Of a stretch of 64,000 nt of DNA, positions 1-9,534 are shown in pieces; position 1 is the stretch's first letter; each line of letters opens with the position of its first letter. Under the pieces are notes generated by a model that was given only the letters and a program-made list of their open reading frames with translations, did not search any database and was not told where the DNA came from. Source of the DNA: DATAXP01 sp036272935 (GTDB lineage Bacteria; Planctomycetota; Planctomycetia; Pirellulales; PNKZ01); the NCBI GenBank assembly GCA_036272935.1, contig DATAXP010000055.1, positions 6,664-70,663 of the forward strand, in the 5' to 3' direction. A program made the translations under genes and the position numbers.

Positions 1-1
1 C

Positions 2-1933
2 GACGAAGGCCGCGCGAAGCTGGTCGACATGGGGCTGGCGCGGCTGCACCAGGTCGACGCTGCCGGCATGGACCTGACGGCCAGCGGGGTGACGCTCGGC
101 ACGTTCGATTACATCTCGCCCGAGCAGGCTCGCGATCCTCGCAGCGCCGACGTGCGCAGCGACATGTACTCGCTGGGCTGCACGCTGTACTACATGCTCA
201 CCGCCCGGCCGCCGTTCCCCGAGGGGACCGTGCTGCAAAAGCTGTTGCAACACAACAGCGACGAAGCTCCCGATCCGCGTGAGTTCAATCCCGAGGTGAC
301 CGACGACGTGGCGACCCTCGTCCGCAAGATGCTGGTGAAGAACCCGCGCAAACGGTACCAAAGCCCCAGCGAACTGATCGACGATCTGGTAATGCTCGCC
401 GAACAGGTTGGTCTGCCGTCGACGGCCTGGGGCGTTGCGTTGTCGACGTCATCCGCAACTCCACGTCATGCGCTGCTGCGGCATCTGCCGTGGGTAGTGC
501 CGTCGCTCGTGCTGTTGCTGGCCGTCGGATTCATCGAGTTTGCATCCAAGCGGGGAAGCACTGAACCGCAGGCGTTCAAGCCGGTTGAATCGCCAATCCC
601 TGACGCCGCACGCATCTCGCCCAAGGAACCTTCGCAGCCGCCGCCGGCAACCGCGGAACCTGTGCGTACCGAGGCGGCAGCGCCAGCGGCCGCGGTTGTC
701 GAGCCGCAAGACGGCTCCGCCACAGCGAGCATTGCCGGCGCACCACGCGCCGGCTTGTTGATCGTCGCTCCCGAGGCTCACGGTCCGCAGCAGTACAACA
801 CGCTGCGCGCGGCATGCAGCGCCGCGAAGAGTGGCGACGTGATCGAGCTCCGCTACAACGGCCGCCGCGAAGAGCGGCCAATGCAACTGAGCAACCGCCG
901 CTTCACGATCCGCGCCGGCGAAGGTTTTCAGCCAGTCGTGGTGTTCCGGCCCGACGAAAGCGACCCGCTGCGCTATCCGCGCAGCATGTTCGGCATCAAC
1001 GGCGGGAAGCTTTCGCTGGTGAACGTCGCGATCGAGTTGCTCGTCCCGCCGCCGGGCGAAGTCCCCGCCATGTACTGGGACGTGATCGAGGCGGAGCGCT
1101 GCGAGTCGTTGGAATTGCATCGCTGCTCGCTCACGGTGCGCAACGCCGTCGGCATGGTCGCCCAGCATCCTGAAGTGGCGTTCTTTCACGTGCGTGCCGC
1201 GTTGGGATTCGATTCGATGATGGCTGGCGACGAGGCGATGCCCGATGAAATGGTTGACATCGATTTGGAGAACTGCATTATCCGCGGCGAGGCGGTGTTG
1301 CTACGGGTCGACGACGTGGAAGGCGTGGCGCTCACTTGGGACAACGGCTTTTTGGCCACCACGGAGCGGCTGGTCACGGTCGTCGGCGGTGTCGCGGCTC
1401 CGCGCAGCGACCATCATGTGCGTGTTGTGTTGCGGCACATCACCGCGAACCTGGGGGCCGGCCTGTGCCAAATGGTCGATTCTCCCGACAAGCCATTCTT
1501 GCCGCTGCTCGATGTGCAGTGCTCCGACAGCATTCTTACCGGGTCCCCTGCCGCGTCGCTAATCGATCAGCAAGGGATCGACGAGCCGGCGGCCTTCCGC
1601 AACTACGTGACCTGGAACGCCGACCGGAACTTTTACAACGGGTTCGACGCCGCTGCGCTGTGGCGAATCGAAGACCCGACCGACGATCGCGGTGTGCAGC
1701 GCTTCGGCCGAACCGATTGGGACGCCTACTGGGGCGAACTGCACGAGGTGCTGCCGGAATGGAACGATGTGCAATGGCGGCACACGCCTGTGGTAAAGCC
1801 GGCCAGCGATCGAACACCCGACGACGATCTGCTGGCTGAAGCTGCGGCCGACAACATGGCCCGCAGTGCTGCCAGCGACGGCCGCGATGCCGGCATGATC
1901 GCCGACGCCTTGCCGCCGCTCCCTGGCCCGTGA
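2..1933 (+). CDS. Receptor-like Ser/Thr protein kinase, C-terminal part (5' end outside window)
   Basis: The reading frame is open from base 2, so the N-lobe and catalytic loop lie outside the window. What remains begins at the magnesium-binding segment, where the usual DFG is DMG (LVDMGLAR). It continues through the activation and APE region (GTFDYISPEQA) and the rest of the C-lobe (SDMYSLGCTLYYML) typical of Hanks-type kinases. A single hydrophobic segment follows at about residues 160-180 of the visible part, then a Pro/Ala/Glu-rich linker, then about 400 residues resembling a right-handed beta-helix. By analogy the kinase is cytoplasmic and the beta-helix is a periplasmic or external sensor. 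DMG in place of DFG is tolerated in many bacterial kinases. The ligand is unknown. Confidence 0.85.
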   Translation, partial: DEGRAKLVDMGLARLHQVDAAGMDLTASGVTLGTFDYISPEQARDPRSADVRSDMYSLGCTLYYMLTARPPFPEGTVLQKLLQHNSDEAPDPREFNPEVTDDVATLVRKMLVKNPRKRYQSPSELIDDLVMLAEQVGLPSTAWGVALSTSSATPRHALLRHLPWVVPSLVLLLAVGFIEFASKRGSTEPQAFKPVESPIPDAARISPKEPSQPPPATAEPVRTEAAAPAAAVVEPQDGSATASIAGAPRAGLLIVAPEAHGPQQYNTLRAACSAAKSGDVIELRYNGRREERPMQLSNRRFTIRAGEGFQPVVVFRPDESDPLRYPRSMFGINGGKLSLVNVAIELLVPPPGEVPAMYWDVIEAERCESLELHRCSLTVRNAVGMVAQHPEVAFFHVRAALGFDSMMAGDEAMPDEMVDIDLENCIIRGEAVLLRVDDVEGVALTWDNGFLATTERLVTVVGGVAAPRSDHHVRVVLRHITANLGAGLCQMVDSPDKPFLPLLDVQCSDSILTGSPAASLIDQQGIDEPAAFRNYVTWNADRNFYNGFDAAALWRIEDPTDDRGVQRFGRTDWDAYWGELHEVLPEWNDVQWRHTPVVKPASDRTPDDDLLAEAAADNMARSAASDGRDAGMIADALPPLPGP

Positions 1934-1978
1934 ACATTAACCAAGCGACGGCTGTCCGCGGGGCGTTCGAGGTATTCG

Positions 1979-2932
1979 CTACTGCGTCACCAGCTCGCGG
2001 ATGAACTTGACGTTCGGCCGGCCGCCGGCGCCGGTGAGGTGCTCGTTGACGAACCGCAGCCGTTCGCGGGGCCGATCGGGGAGCGTGAAACTGTCCCCTT
2101 TTTGAATGATCGGCCGAAACTCGTTCATTCCGCCGAACTCACGATTTCCCGCGGGGCGGCAGGGTAGCCAGTATCCTTTGCCGTCGCCGTCTTCAAGGTA
2201 GAACTCGGCGTAGCAGTGCCCCGGGCAGGCCAGAAATACCAGTCGCGCCGGCACGTCGCAGGCCCGGCAGAACGCGACGAACAGCGAGCTTAGCTCTTCG
2301 CTGTCGCCTTTGCCTTCCTTGAGCGTCTGCATGGTGGTCTTCAGCGGCCCGCTGACGAACTCAACATGCGCACGTACGTAGTCGTAGAGCGCCTCGACTT
2401 TCTCCCACGCCGATTCCTTGGTCTTGAACGTCTCCTTGGCCAGCGCTTTGATCCGCGCGTTCGTCGGCTCGATGTGCGGACTGGGGGCGAGGAACACGCG
2501 CTGATCGAGCTTGAGCTTCTTGGTGTTCGGCAGTACAAAGATGCTGGTGTCGGCAGGCGGCAGCAGCGCGTACCGCTTCACCTCATATACCACCACCGCC
2601 TTGCACTGGTCGCCGGCGGCGATGAACGGCATGCTGACGGCCATCTGCCGCACGCTGCCGACATTGCGGTACTCAACATCGCGCACGCTCGGCGAAATAT
2701 CGCGCGACGCTTCCGCCACCTGCTGCTCGGGCCAATCGGTCGGCACGCTTGCCGAGGCAATGATGCCCTGGCACGGCCCTCCCTCGGCCGCGACGATCAT
2801 CCCCACGGCCAGCAACTGCGTTTGCATCGGGCCGAGTCGGGGGCCCTTGGTTTCCGGCTCTCCGAACTGCTGCTGCGCTTCGGCGCGTGCGGCCGACAAC
2901 ATCATCATTCCCAACAGAGCCAACCAACGCAT
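1979..2932 (-). CDS. Secreted transglutaminase-like protein with Ser at the catalytic Cys position
   Basis: This protein of about 317 residues starts at the ATG at 2932, preceded by GGAGG at good spacing; an upstream in-frame extension to 3022 lacks a ribosome site. It has a signal peptide (MRWLALLGMMMLSAARAEAQ). The C-terminal half has a transglutaminase-like core: GDSEELSSLFVAFCRACDVPAR at about 209-230 (key residue Ser211), then GHCYAEFYLED with His239. The paralogue at 41781-42878 reads GDCEEMS at the same place, so Ser211 replaces the nucleophile Cys through a single TGC-to-AGC change. It is probably catalytically dead or altered. It is last in a minus-strand run after a small membrane protein, a lipoprotein, a DUF1501 gene and a PSD1 gene. 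The substrate is unknown. Confidence 0.8.
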   Translation of the reverse strand: MRWLALLGMMMLSAARAEAQQQFGEPETKGPRLGPMQTQLLAVGMIVAAEGGPCQGIIASASVPTDWPEQQVAEASRDISPSVRDVEYRNVGSVRQMAVSMPFIAAGDQCKAVVVYEVKRYALLPPADTSIFVLPNTKKLKLDQRVFLAPSPHIEPTNARIKALAKETFKTKESAWEKVEALYDYVRAHVEFVSGPLKTTMQTLKEGKGDSEELSSLFVAFCRACDVPARLVFLACPGHCYAEFYLEDGDGKGYWLPCRPAGNREFGGMNEFRPIIQKGDSFTLPDRPRERLRFVNEHLTGAGGRPNVKFIRELVTQ

Positions 2933-3025
2933 CGCAGCGCCTCCGGGATCGAGCAAAGGGCCCGACTCCAGCGTAATTCGCGCCGGTGCGCGTGCCAAAT
3001 TCCGCCGGCACGACCGATTCAACCG

Positions 3026-3451
3026 TTACGTCGCACCGATCTGTGATTGCTCCGCCGCACGGAGCACCGCAAGCGGCAGATCGATGCGCGCGATCGGCGG
3101 CGAGCCGACGTTGAACGTCGCCGTCCGACGCCACCAGTTGTCGCGCACCTTCAGCAGTTCTAGCGAAGTCCATGGCAGCAGCAGCGGCGGATGCCCTGCA
3201 CGGAACATCGGCCAAACCGAAAGATAAAGACCATCGGCCGCGATCCAGAAGGTCAGGCAACGGTTGTAGTCAATCCAACCAAATCTGGCCGATTGCATGG
3301 CGAGCCGTTTGCCTTGCGGCGCACCGAGTCGGCGATACCGCCGAGCGAGCGCCGCCCAACCACCGGCGCGCGCCAACACCACAAGCATCGCACACCAAAA
3401 CAGCGGGAAGCCCGGAAGGAACCAGAGAATTTCAAAATTCGCGTTGGGCAT
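3026..3451 (-). CDS. Small membrane-anchored hypothetical protein
   Basis: This 141-residue protein begins with a hydrophobic helix (ILWFLPGFPLFWCAMLVVLA, about residues 8-27) followed by a basic stretch (RRYRRLG). The C-terminal domain is rich in aromatic and basic residues. The segment SVWPMFRAGHPPLLLPWTSL resembles, in general character, small bacterial membrane proteins with a PH-like soluble part, but I cannot assign a family. It starts 14 bp after the stop of the lipoprotein gene upstream and ends 93 bp before the transglutaminase-like start, so the three are likely cotranscribed. Function unknown. Confidence 0.6.
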   Translation of the reverse strand: MPNANFEILWFLPGFPLFWCAMLVVLARAGGWAALARRYRRLGAPQGKRLAMQSARFGWIDYNRCLTFWIAADGLYLSVWPMFRAGHPPLLLPWTSLELLKVRDNWWRRTATFNVGSPPIARIDLPLAVLRAAEQSQIGAT

Positions 3452-3465
3452 GATACCCGCACAGG

Positions 3466-4359
3466 CTACGGTTCCTGCGGACCAGCCGTTTGCGGTTCCT
3501 CCAAGCCATCCGCATCGGGGCTTTTTGAACCGTTCACCTCGGCATCACGGCGCTTGGCGATGGCGCGGCCCGTAACGTGGCCGACCGCAGCGCCGGAGAA
3601 GCCCACGGCGGGGCCGGCCCACCAGCCAACCGACGTGACGAGCGGCGCTCCCAACGAAGTGGCTTCCGAGCCGAGTTGGGGATACAGCACATGATAGGCT
3701 TGCCTCTCCATTTCCCAATCCTGATGCTCTCGCGCGTAACCGAAAACATCGTTGGCATTGTGAATGCTGCGGCGCAGCGAAAACACCGGCAGGCCGGTCA
3801 CCGCAACATAACTTCCGGGATACACCCGCGTATGGACATCCTTTGCGTAGGCGGCCTCCTTGAGCACGATCGCCGGAACGTCGGAGTTCAGGTAAATGCT
3901 GTTCGTATAAGGATTGTAGGTATCGCCGCCGAACACGCGACTGGGTAGTAGGGTATAGCCTAGCCAACTGACAGTCCCCAGCGAATAACGCCAGCCCGCA
4001 CCGACCGAGGTGTTCTCGCGCATCCGCTGCCACTGGCCACGAGGATCATAGTGATTGACATAGACGTGAATATCAGCGAGATCGTTTTCCTCTAAGAAGG
4101 TAACGAGTTTTGCGGTCGTCTCTGCGGAGATTTGATGGTTATCGATCTTCGCGTTCAGCGGCAGGATGCGCTTGGGAATGCCAATGACCCACGCCATTCT
4201 ATCCAGCCGTTTCATGGGCTTTCCATACTCGACCACGACGTTCATCGGCGCCGCGTCTGGCGCATGCTCGAATCGGCTGAAGACGTAAGGGCCTTTCGCG
4301 CACCCCGTGCAAATGCAGAGGAGAACGAACAAGGCGCGGGACGGATGTTCCACGATCAT
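3466..4359 (-). CDS. Hypothetical lipoprotein
   Basis: The start at the ATG at 4359 (297 residues) is chosen because it puts a lipoprotein signal at the N-terminus: a short hydrophobic stretch (ALFVLLCICTGC) ending in a lipobox with Cys at about residue 20. Upstream in-frame codons to 4473 carry no signal. The mature part contains a segment (SDVPAIVLKEAAYAKDVHTR) that resembles the HExxH-like region of some planctomycete predicted peptidases, but the histidines are missing. The C-terminus has small-residue-rich hydrophobic stretches (GWWAGPAVGFSGAAVGHVTG) that could insert in a membrane. No enzymatic function can be assigned. It is probably cotranscribed with the next two genes. Confidence 0.6.
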   Translation of the reverse strand: MIVEHPSRALFVLLCICTGCAKGPYVFSRFEHAPDAAPMNVVVEYGKPMKRLDRMAWVIGIPKRILPLNAKIDNHQISAETTAKLVTFLEENDLADIHVYVNHYDPRGQWQRMRENTSVGAGWRYSLGTVSWLGYTLLPSRVFGGDTYNPYTNSIYLNSDVPAIVLKEAAYAKDVHTRVYPGSYVAVTGLPVFSLRRSIHNANDVFGYAREHQDWEMERQAYHVLYPQLGSEATSLGAPLVTSVGWWAGPAVGFSGAAVGHVTGRAIAKRRDAEVNGSKSPDADGLEEPQTAGPQEP

Positions 4360-4512
4360 GGCGATCCGTTTCCAAGGCACGGCGATCGTCGTGCTAGCAA
4401 TGCGGCAGCAGGGGGCCGGGCTTATACACGAAATGCCGTGTCCTGAACATGCCGAGCAAGCGGCGTGTAGCACAAGCGACTTGTTGTCGGTGCTTTACGC
4501 CGGCTCTTGCCA

Positions 4513-5934
4513 TCACGCCAGAATATCGTGAATCACGCGGCCGTGGACGTCGGTCAGGCGGAAGTCGCGGCCGGAGTAGCGGTAGGTCAACTTCTCGTGA
4601 TCCAGGCCCATCAGGTGCAGGATCGTCGCGTGCAGGTCGTGCACGTGTACGCGGTTCTCGACCGCCGTGAGACCGAACTGATCGGTCGCGCCATAGCTGT
4701 ATCCACCCTTCACGCCGGCGCCGGCCAGCCAGGTGGTGAAGCCGTAATGGTCGTGGTCGCGACCCTTCGCTCCTTCGCTCGTCGGCGCTCGGCCGAACTC
4801 GCCGCCCCACACGATCAGCGTTTCGTCGAACAGGCCGCGCTGTTTCAGGTCCTTGATGAGCGCGGCGATCCCCTGGTCGCACGCCCGGGCGAGCTTGGCG
4901 TGACCGCCGACGATGTCGTTGTGCCCGGTGTCCCAAGCGATGTCGTAGCCGTCGATCGAATGCGAAAGCTGCACCACGCGCACGCCTCGCTCGATCAGCC
5001 GCCGGGCCAGCAGGCAGCCCTTGGCGTACTCGCTGTCACCATACATATCGAGCGTCGACTGCGTCTCGCCCGAGATATCGAACGCCTCGGGCACCGAAGC
5101 CTGCATGCGGAAGGCCATCTCCATCGCCGCCAGGCGCGCTTCGAGCCCCGGATCGTTTTGCTCGCGATCGGCGTGCAGCCGGTTCAACCGGCCGAGCAGC
5201 TCGACCTGCCGCTGCTGGTCGGCCGCGGCCACGTACTGATTTTGCAGATCGTGAATCACCGATTCTGGCTTCATCTCGGCGATGTTCACGTAGCAGCCGG
5301 CATACGCCCCTGGCAGAAAGCTATTGCCCCAGTTGGCCATGCCGCCGCGCGGCTGCGCGCGGGGCGACATCGCCACGAAGCCCGGCAGGTTTTGGTTCTC
5401 CGAGCCCAGGCCGTACGTCAGCCACGCGCCCATGCTGGGGCGGTTGGGTTGCAGGTGGCCGACGTTCATCATCAGCATCGCGCCGGCGTGCTCGGGAATG
5501 TCGGTGTGCATCGAGTGGATGAAGCAGATGTCGTCGACGCACTGGCCGACGTGCGGAAAGATGTCGCTGACCCACTTGCCGCACTCACCATACTGACGGA
5601 AGCCGAACGGCGACGGGAACAGGCCGTTCTTGGTGTTCCGTAGCGATTTCTTGTCGACCTCGGCGGGACGCTCGCCGATGTGCCGCGCGATCGCCGGCTT
5701 GTAATCGAACGTGTCGACCTGCGACGGCCCGCCGGGCATGAACAACTGGATCACGTGCTTCGCCTTGGTCGGAAAGTGCGCCGGACGCGGCGCCAGCGGC
5801 GAAACGGCATTCGTCGCAGCACGCGATTGTTCCTCGGCCAACAAGGCAGCCGTGGCCAGCGTGCCGAAACCAGCGCCCAGGCGCTGCAACGCCTGGCGGC
5901 GAGAAACTAACGGAGAAGGATCGCGGTGGTGCAT
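4513..5934 (-). CDS. DUF1501 family Tat-exported protein
   Basis: This 473-residue protein belongs to the DUF1501 family, which is greatly expanded in planctomycetes and has an alkaline-phosphatase/sulfatase-like fold. The N-terminus carries a twin-arginine-like signal (SRRQALQRLG followed by a small hydrophobic region). Family motifs include HVIQLFMPGGPSQVDTFDYK near residue 60, VVQLSHS, LIVWGGEFGRAPTSEG, and a C-terminal HATILHLMGLDHEKLTYRY with conserved His and Asp. It lies 35 bp downstream of the PSD1 gene at 5970-8315, the standard arrangement, so the two probably act together outside the cytoplasmic membrane. Their biochemical role is not established; links to polysaccharide use have been suggested from gene context. 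Confidence 0.92.
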   Translation of the reverse strand: MHHRDPSPLVSRRQALQRLGAGFGTLATAALLAEEQSRAATNAVSPLAPRPAHFPTKAKHVIQLFMPGGPSQVDTFDYKPAIARHIGERPAEVDKKSLRNTKNGLFPSPFGFRQYGECGKWVSDIFPHVGQCVDDICFIHSMHTDIPEHAGAMLMMNVGHLQPNRPSMGAWLTYGLGSENQNLPGFVAMSPRAQPRGGMANWGNSFLPGAYAGCYVNIAEMKPESVIHDLQNQYVAAADQQRQVELLGRLNRLHADREQNDPGLEARLAAMEMAFRMQASVPEAFDISGETQSTLDMYGDSEYAKGCLLARRLIERGVRVVQLSHSIDGYDIAWDTGHNDIVGGHAKLARACDQGIAALIKDLKQRGLFDETLIVWGGEFGRAPTSEGAKGRDHDHYGFTTWLAGAGVKGGYSYGATDQFGLTAVENRVHVHDLHATILHLMGLDHEKLTYRYSGRDFRLTDVHGRVIHDILA

Positions 5935-5969
5935 GGCAGGAATAGTGGTTAGTTGTTAGTTGCTGGTGG

Positions 5970-8315
5970 CTAGTTGAGGAACATCAACTCACTGGCGCTC
6001 AGCAGGACCTGGGCATACTGCTCCCAAGGAGAGATTTCGCTGCCGGGTTGCGCCCCTTGAGCAAGGAACTCAAGGCCCAAATCGCGTTCTTCGGCAGTCG
6101 GCGCTCGGCCGTAGAGCAGCCGATATGCGCGCTCGATGCGTGCCGCGTCGGCGTTGGCTTCCTTGGCCAGGCGATCAATCAAAGCTTTGGCCCGCTTAAC
6201 CATGAACTTGCTGTTCATCATGAACAGCGATTGCTGCGGGACGATGCTCGTCGTGCGTCCTTCGTTGGTGGCGCGCGGGACGGGAAAGTCGAACAGCCGC
6301 AAGAACGTGTCGGAGCTGAATTTATCGCCGTTGCGACTGACCGACGCATACAGCGTGCGCCGGCGGCTGGAGCCGATGTCATCGACCGACGGACCTCCGG
6401 TCATGGTGTCGAGCTCGCCGGTGGCGGACAGCAGCGAATCGCGCCACGCCTCGACATCCAGCCGACGTGGATTCATCCGCCACAATAGCCGGTTATCGCC
6501 ATCGACGTTCATCGCTGCCTCGTTCGGAACGCTGGCTTGTTGATACGTGGCGCTGGTCACAATCAGCCGATGCAGCCGCTTGAGCGACCAGGCGAAATCG
6601 TTTTTGCCGCGCTCGGTGAGCTTCGCGGCAAGCCAATCGAGCAATTCGGGATGGCTGGGCTTCTCGCCGAGCGCGCCGAAATTGCTCGGCGTGCGCACCA
6701 GGCCATAGCCAAAATGCTGCTGCCACACGCGGTTGACGATCACCCGCGGAGTCAATGGGTTCTTGGGATCGACGATCGCCTCGGCCAGGTCGAGCCGGCC
6801 GCTGCCACGCGTGAACGGCGGCGGATCGTCGCCGGCGATGATCTTCAAGAATCGCCGCGGCGCGATGGGGCCGGGCCTCAGCAGATTGCCACGAATGGCG
6901 ATGTTCATATCCCCCGTGCCGCTGTCGGCAATCGTGTGCGCGAACGGATACTTGGGCGGCACCGCCTTCTTGAACCCGTCGCGTTCTTTTTCCCACGCCC
7001 TGATGCGGGCGCTCTCTTCGTCGTTCGGCCGCCGGCCGTCGGCGCGAATCTCCTCTTTCAGCTTCGAGATCTTTCGGTCGAGTTCTTTGACCGGCTTCAT
7101 CGCGTCGTCGTAACGGCGCACGTCGTCCGGCTTAGCCAGCGGGAATTCACGCCCGCTGGTATTGTTGAACACGCCGGCCAACGAGTAGTAGTCGGACTGC
7201 GGATACGGATCGAACCGATGGTCGTGGCAACGGGCGCAGGCCACGGTCATCGCCATCAAACCGCGGGTGATGGTGTCGACCCGGTCATCGAGCGTCTCGC
7301 TTTTGGCTTGAGCGATCGCTTCCGGATCGCCGCCGTCGGAAATATACGTAGGCCCCAGGGCGAGAAAACCCGTGGCGACGGCGTGGTTCTCCTGGTCGAG
7401 CAAGTCGCCGGCAATCTGGTAGCGCACGAAGTCGTCGTAGGGCATGTCGCTGTTGAGCGCGGCGATGACCCAATCGCGGTATCGCCAGGCGTTGGGCAAG
7501 GCGGCCGAGTCAAGGAAGCCGCCGAATCCGTCGCTGTAGCGGGCCACGTCCAGCCAATGCCGTCCCCAGCGCTCACCGTAGTGCGGCGATTCGAGTAACC
7601 GATCGACGAGCGCGGCGATCGCCGCGTCGCGATCATGATCGCATGCGTTCTGAAACTGCTCGATTTCCTCGGGCGTGGGCGGCAGTCCCGTCAGATCGAG
7701 CGACACCCGGCGGATGAGTACCGCTGGCTCGGCAGGTGGCGAGGGTTGCAATCCGGCCGCATCGAGGCGAGCAAGAACAAAATGGTCGATTGCATTCTTC
7801 GTCCACGCGGCATCGGCGGCCTCGGGTACCGCAGGTCGCTCGACCGAGCGCCAGGCCCAATGCTCAACGCGGAGTTTCTTGAAGTCGTAGGTCTTCGCGG
7901 CGCTCGGCGCCGGTTGGTTCGCTTCCTCGGGCCACGGCGCGCCCAGCTCGACCCACTTCACCAGCACAGCAATTTGCTCGTCACGCAGCTTGCCAGTTGG
8001 CGGCATTTCGGAAGTCTGCCAGCGGATGGCCTGGATCAGATTGCTCTTCTCAGGCTCCTTGGGGACGATCGCCTCGCCCGAATCGCCTCCCTGGATGACT
8101 GCGGCGCGCGAATCGAGCCGCAGACCCCCCTTGAGCGCCTTCGCCTTGACGCTATGGCACTCGTAGCAATGTTCGGCCAACAGCGGCCGCACCTGTTTCT
8201 CAAAGAACTCCAGGTGCTGCGATGGAATTTCGGTCGCACCGGCAAACTGTACGATAAGGCCGAAGACGCTCGGCAGCCAGAACCACAGCGCTGCGGATGG
8301 CGGGAACCGTCTCAT
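5970..8315 (-). CDS. PSD1-type protein with planctomycete cytochrome c, DUF1549 and DUF1553 domains
   Basis: This 781-residue secreted protein has a signal peptide over about the first 28 residues. It is followed by a PSCyt1-type cytochrome c segment with one heme motif (CYECH, about residue 53) and the Met ligand region SEMPPTGKL. Next comes DUF1549 (PSCyt2), including HWLDVARYSDGFGG and a second heme-like motif CARCHDHRFDPYPQ, then DUF1553 (PSD1), including NPLTPRVIVNRVWQQHFGYG and QSLFMMNSKF. It is shorter than the roughly 1000-residue members that carry extra carbohydrate-binding domains. Downstream is its usual partner, a DUF1501 gene. Role presumed to be extracytoplasmic and redox-linked; substrate unknown. 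Confidence 0.92.
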   Translation of the reverse strand: MRRFPPSAALWFWLPSVFGLIVQFAGATEIPSQHLEFFEKQVRPLLAEHCYECHSVKAKALKGGLRLDSRAAVIQGGDSGEAIVPKEPEKSNLIQAIRWQTSEMPPTGKLRDEQIAVLVKWVELGAPWPEEANQPAPSAAKTYDFKKLRVEHWAWRSVERPAVPEAADAAWTKNAIDHFVLARLDAAGLQPSPPAEPAVLIRRVSLDLTGLPPTPEEIEQFQNACDHDRDAAIAALVDRLLESPHYGERWGRHWLDVARYSDGFGGFLDSAALPNAWRYRDWVIAALNSDMPYDDFVRYQIAGDLLDQENHAVATGFLALGPTYISDGGDPEAIAQAKSETLDDRVDTITRGLMAMTVACARCHDHRFDPYPQSDYYSLAGVFNNTSGREFPLAKPDDVRRYDDAMKPVKELDRKISKLKEEIRADGRRPNDEESARIRAWEKERDGFKKAVPPKYPFAHTIADSGTGDMNIAIRGNLLRPGPIAPRRFLKIIAGDDPPPFTRGSGRLDLAEAIVDPKNPLTPRVIVNRVWQQHFGYGLVRTPSNFGALGEKPSHPELLDWLAAKLTERGKNDFAWSLKRLHRLIVTSATYQQASVPNEAAMNVDGDNRLLWRMNPRRLDVEAWRDSLLSATGELDTMTGGPSVDDIGSSRRRTLYASVSRNGDKFSSDTFLRLFDFPVPRATNEGRTTSIVPQQSLFMMNSKFMVKRAKALIDRLAKEANADAARIERAYRLLYGRAPTAEERDLGLEFLAQGAQPGSEISPWEQYAQVLLSASELMFLN

Positions 8316-8406
8316 AGCGAGGCGACGCGGCAGGCGGGAAAAAACCGTGTCTGGTGTGCCCGTTTATGATAGCCGATCGCCGCCGCGGTTGCCAACAGAA
8401 CCGGAT

Positions 8407-9534
8407 CTACTCGATCCAGCCGCCGCCGAGCACGCGATCGCCATCGTAGCAGACGGCCGCTTGGCCGGGGGCGATGCCAGTACGGGGCACGTCGAGCGCC
8501 ACATGCAGTCGACCTTCCGGAAGCGGCGTGACGGTAGCCGGCACCGCTACGGCGGAGTAACGAATCTGCACGGTGCACGCGAACGGCCGATCGCCATGGT
8601 CGCATATCCAGTTCGATCGCCCGGCCGTGAACTCGTGGCGTACCAGTTGCTCGCGCGTGCCGATCACCACCCGCCGGCTCTCGGCTTCCAACCGCACGAC
8701 GTACCGCGGCTCGCCCATTGCCACGCCAAGTCCCTTGCGCTGACCGATCGTATAGCGGTGAATCCCGGCATGCTGACCGATCACGTCTCCCTCGACGGTG
8801 ACCAATTCGCCGGCGAGGTCGTCGGCCGCCGCGCCGCGCCGCTCGTGCCGTCGCTGGACCAGGGCTGCGTAATCGTTGTCGGGGACGAAGCAGATTTCCT
8901 GGCTGTCCTTCTTCTCGGCAACACGCAGGCCGAGCGACCGAGCGATCGAGCGAATCTCGTCCTTGCAGTGCCCGCCGATCGGCAGCAGGATGCGCGAGAG
9001 CACGGCGCGATCGATGCCGAACAACACGTACGACTGGTCCTTGCCGGGATCGACGCCGCGGCGCAGTACGGGATACTCGTCAGCCGGATCTGAGCGATCG
9101 AGCCGCGCGTAATGACCGGTGGCGACGAACTTCGCTCCCACCTGATCGGCGTAATCGCACAGCTTGCCGAACTTCAGCCAGTTGTTGCACATCACGCATG
9201 GGTTCGGCGTTCGGCCGGCGGTGTACTCGTCGACGAAGTAATCGATAATTCGGTCGAAATGCTCTTCGAAATTGACCGCGTAGAACGGAATACCAAGCCG
9301 GTCGGCCACGCGGCGGGCGTCGGCGGCGTCGCCCACGCTACAGCATCCCTGCTTGTTCGACGCTCGTGCCGGAAGGATCGGGAGCGGCGAAGCGGCCGCA
9401 TCGCTGCAATTCTCGGCCGCGGCGTGCCCGTGGCGCATGAACAGCCCGATCACGTCGTGGCCGGCCGAACGCAGCAGGTGTCCGGCGACACTGCTGTCCA
9501 CCCCGCCAGACATTGCCAGAACGACCCGGGCCAT
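8407..9534 (-). CDS. mnmA: tRNA-specific 2-thiouridylase MnmA
   Basis: This 375-residue enzyme makes the 2-thio group of wobble uridine in tRNAs for Lys, Glu and Gln, using ATP and sulfur relayed to it. The start at the ATG at 9534 follows an AGGTAG ribosome site and places the PP-loop SGGVDSS at residues 9-15; the frame runs to 9681 without further homology. The catalytic Cys pair is present: Cys116 in CVMCNNW and Cys215 in SQEICFVPD. ATGHYAR and the C-terminal beta-barrel domain are also there. A Cys-rich insertion (KQGCCSVGDA, about 61-70) sits between the PP-loop and the catalytic region. The gene is divergent from the YrdC-phosphatase fusion. Confidence 0.95.
   Translation of the reverse strand: MARVVLAMSGGVDSSVAGHLLRSAGHDVIGLFMRHGHAAAENCSDAAASPLPILPARASNKQGCCSVGDAADARRVADRLGIPFYAVNFEEHFDRIIDYFVDEYTAGRTPNPCVMCNNWLKFGKLCDYADQVGAKFVATGHYARLDRSDPADEYPVLRRGVDPGKDQSYVLFGIDRAVLSRILLPIGGHCKDEIRSIARSLGLRVAEKKDSQEICFVPDNDYAALVQRRHERRGAAADDLAGELVTVEGDVIGQHAGIHRYTIGQRKGLGVAMGEPRYVVRLEAESRRVVIGTREQLVRHEFTAGRSNWICDHGDRPFACTVQIRYSAVAVPATVTPLPEGRLHVALDVPRTGIAPGQAAVCYDGDRVLGGGWIE

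Noticed and set aside
449..1189. 246-codon minus-strand ORF opposite the receptor kinase
   Set aside because: Cys/Arg-rich shadow without homology.
4507..5643. 378-codon plus-strand ORF opposite the DUF1501 gene
   Set aside because: Shadow frame; the minus-strand gene has clear family motifs and a Tat signal.
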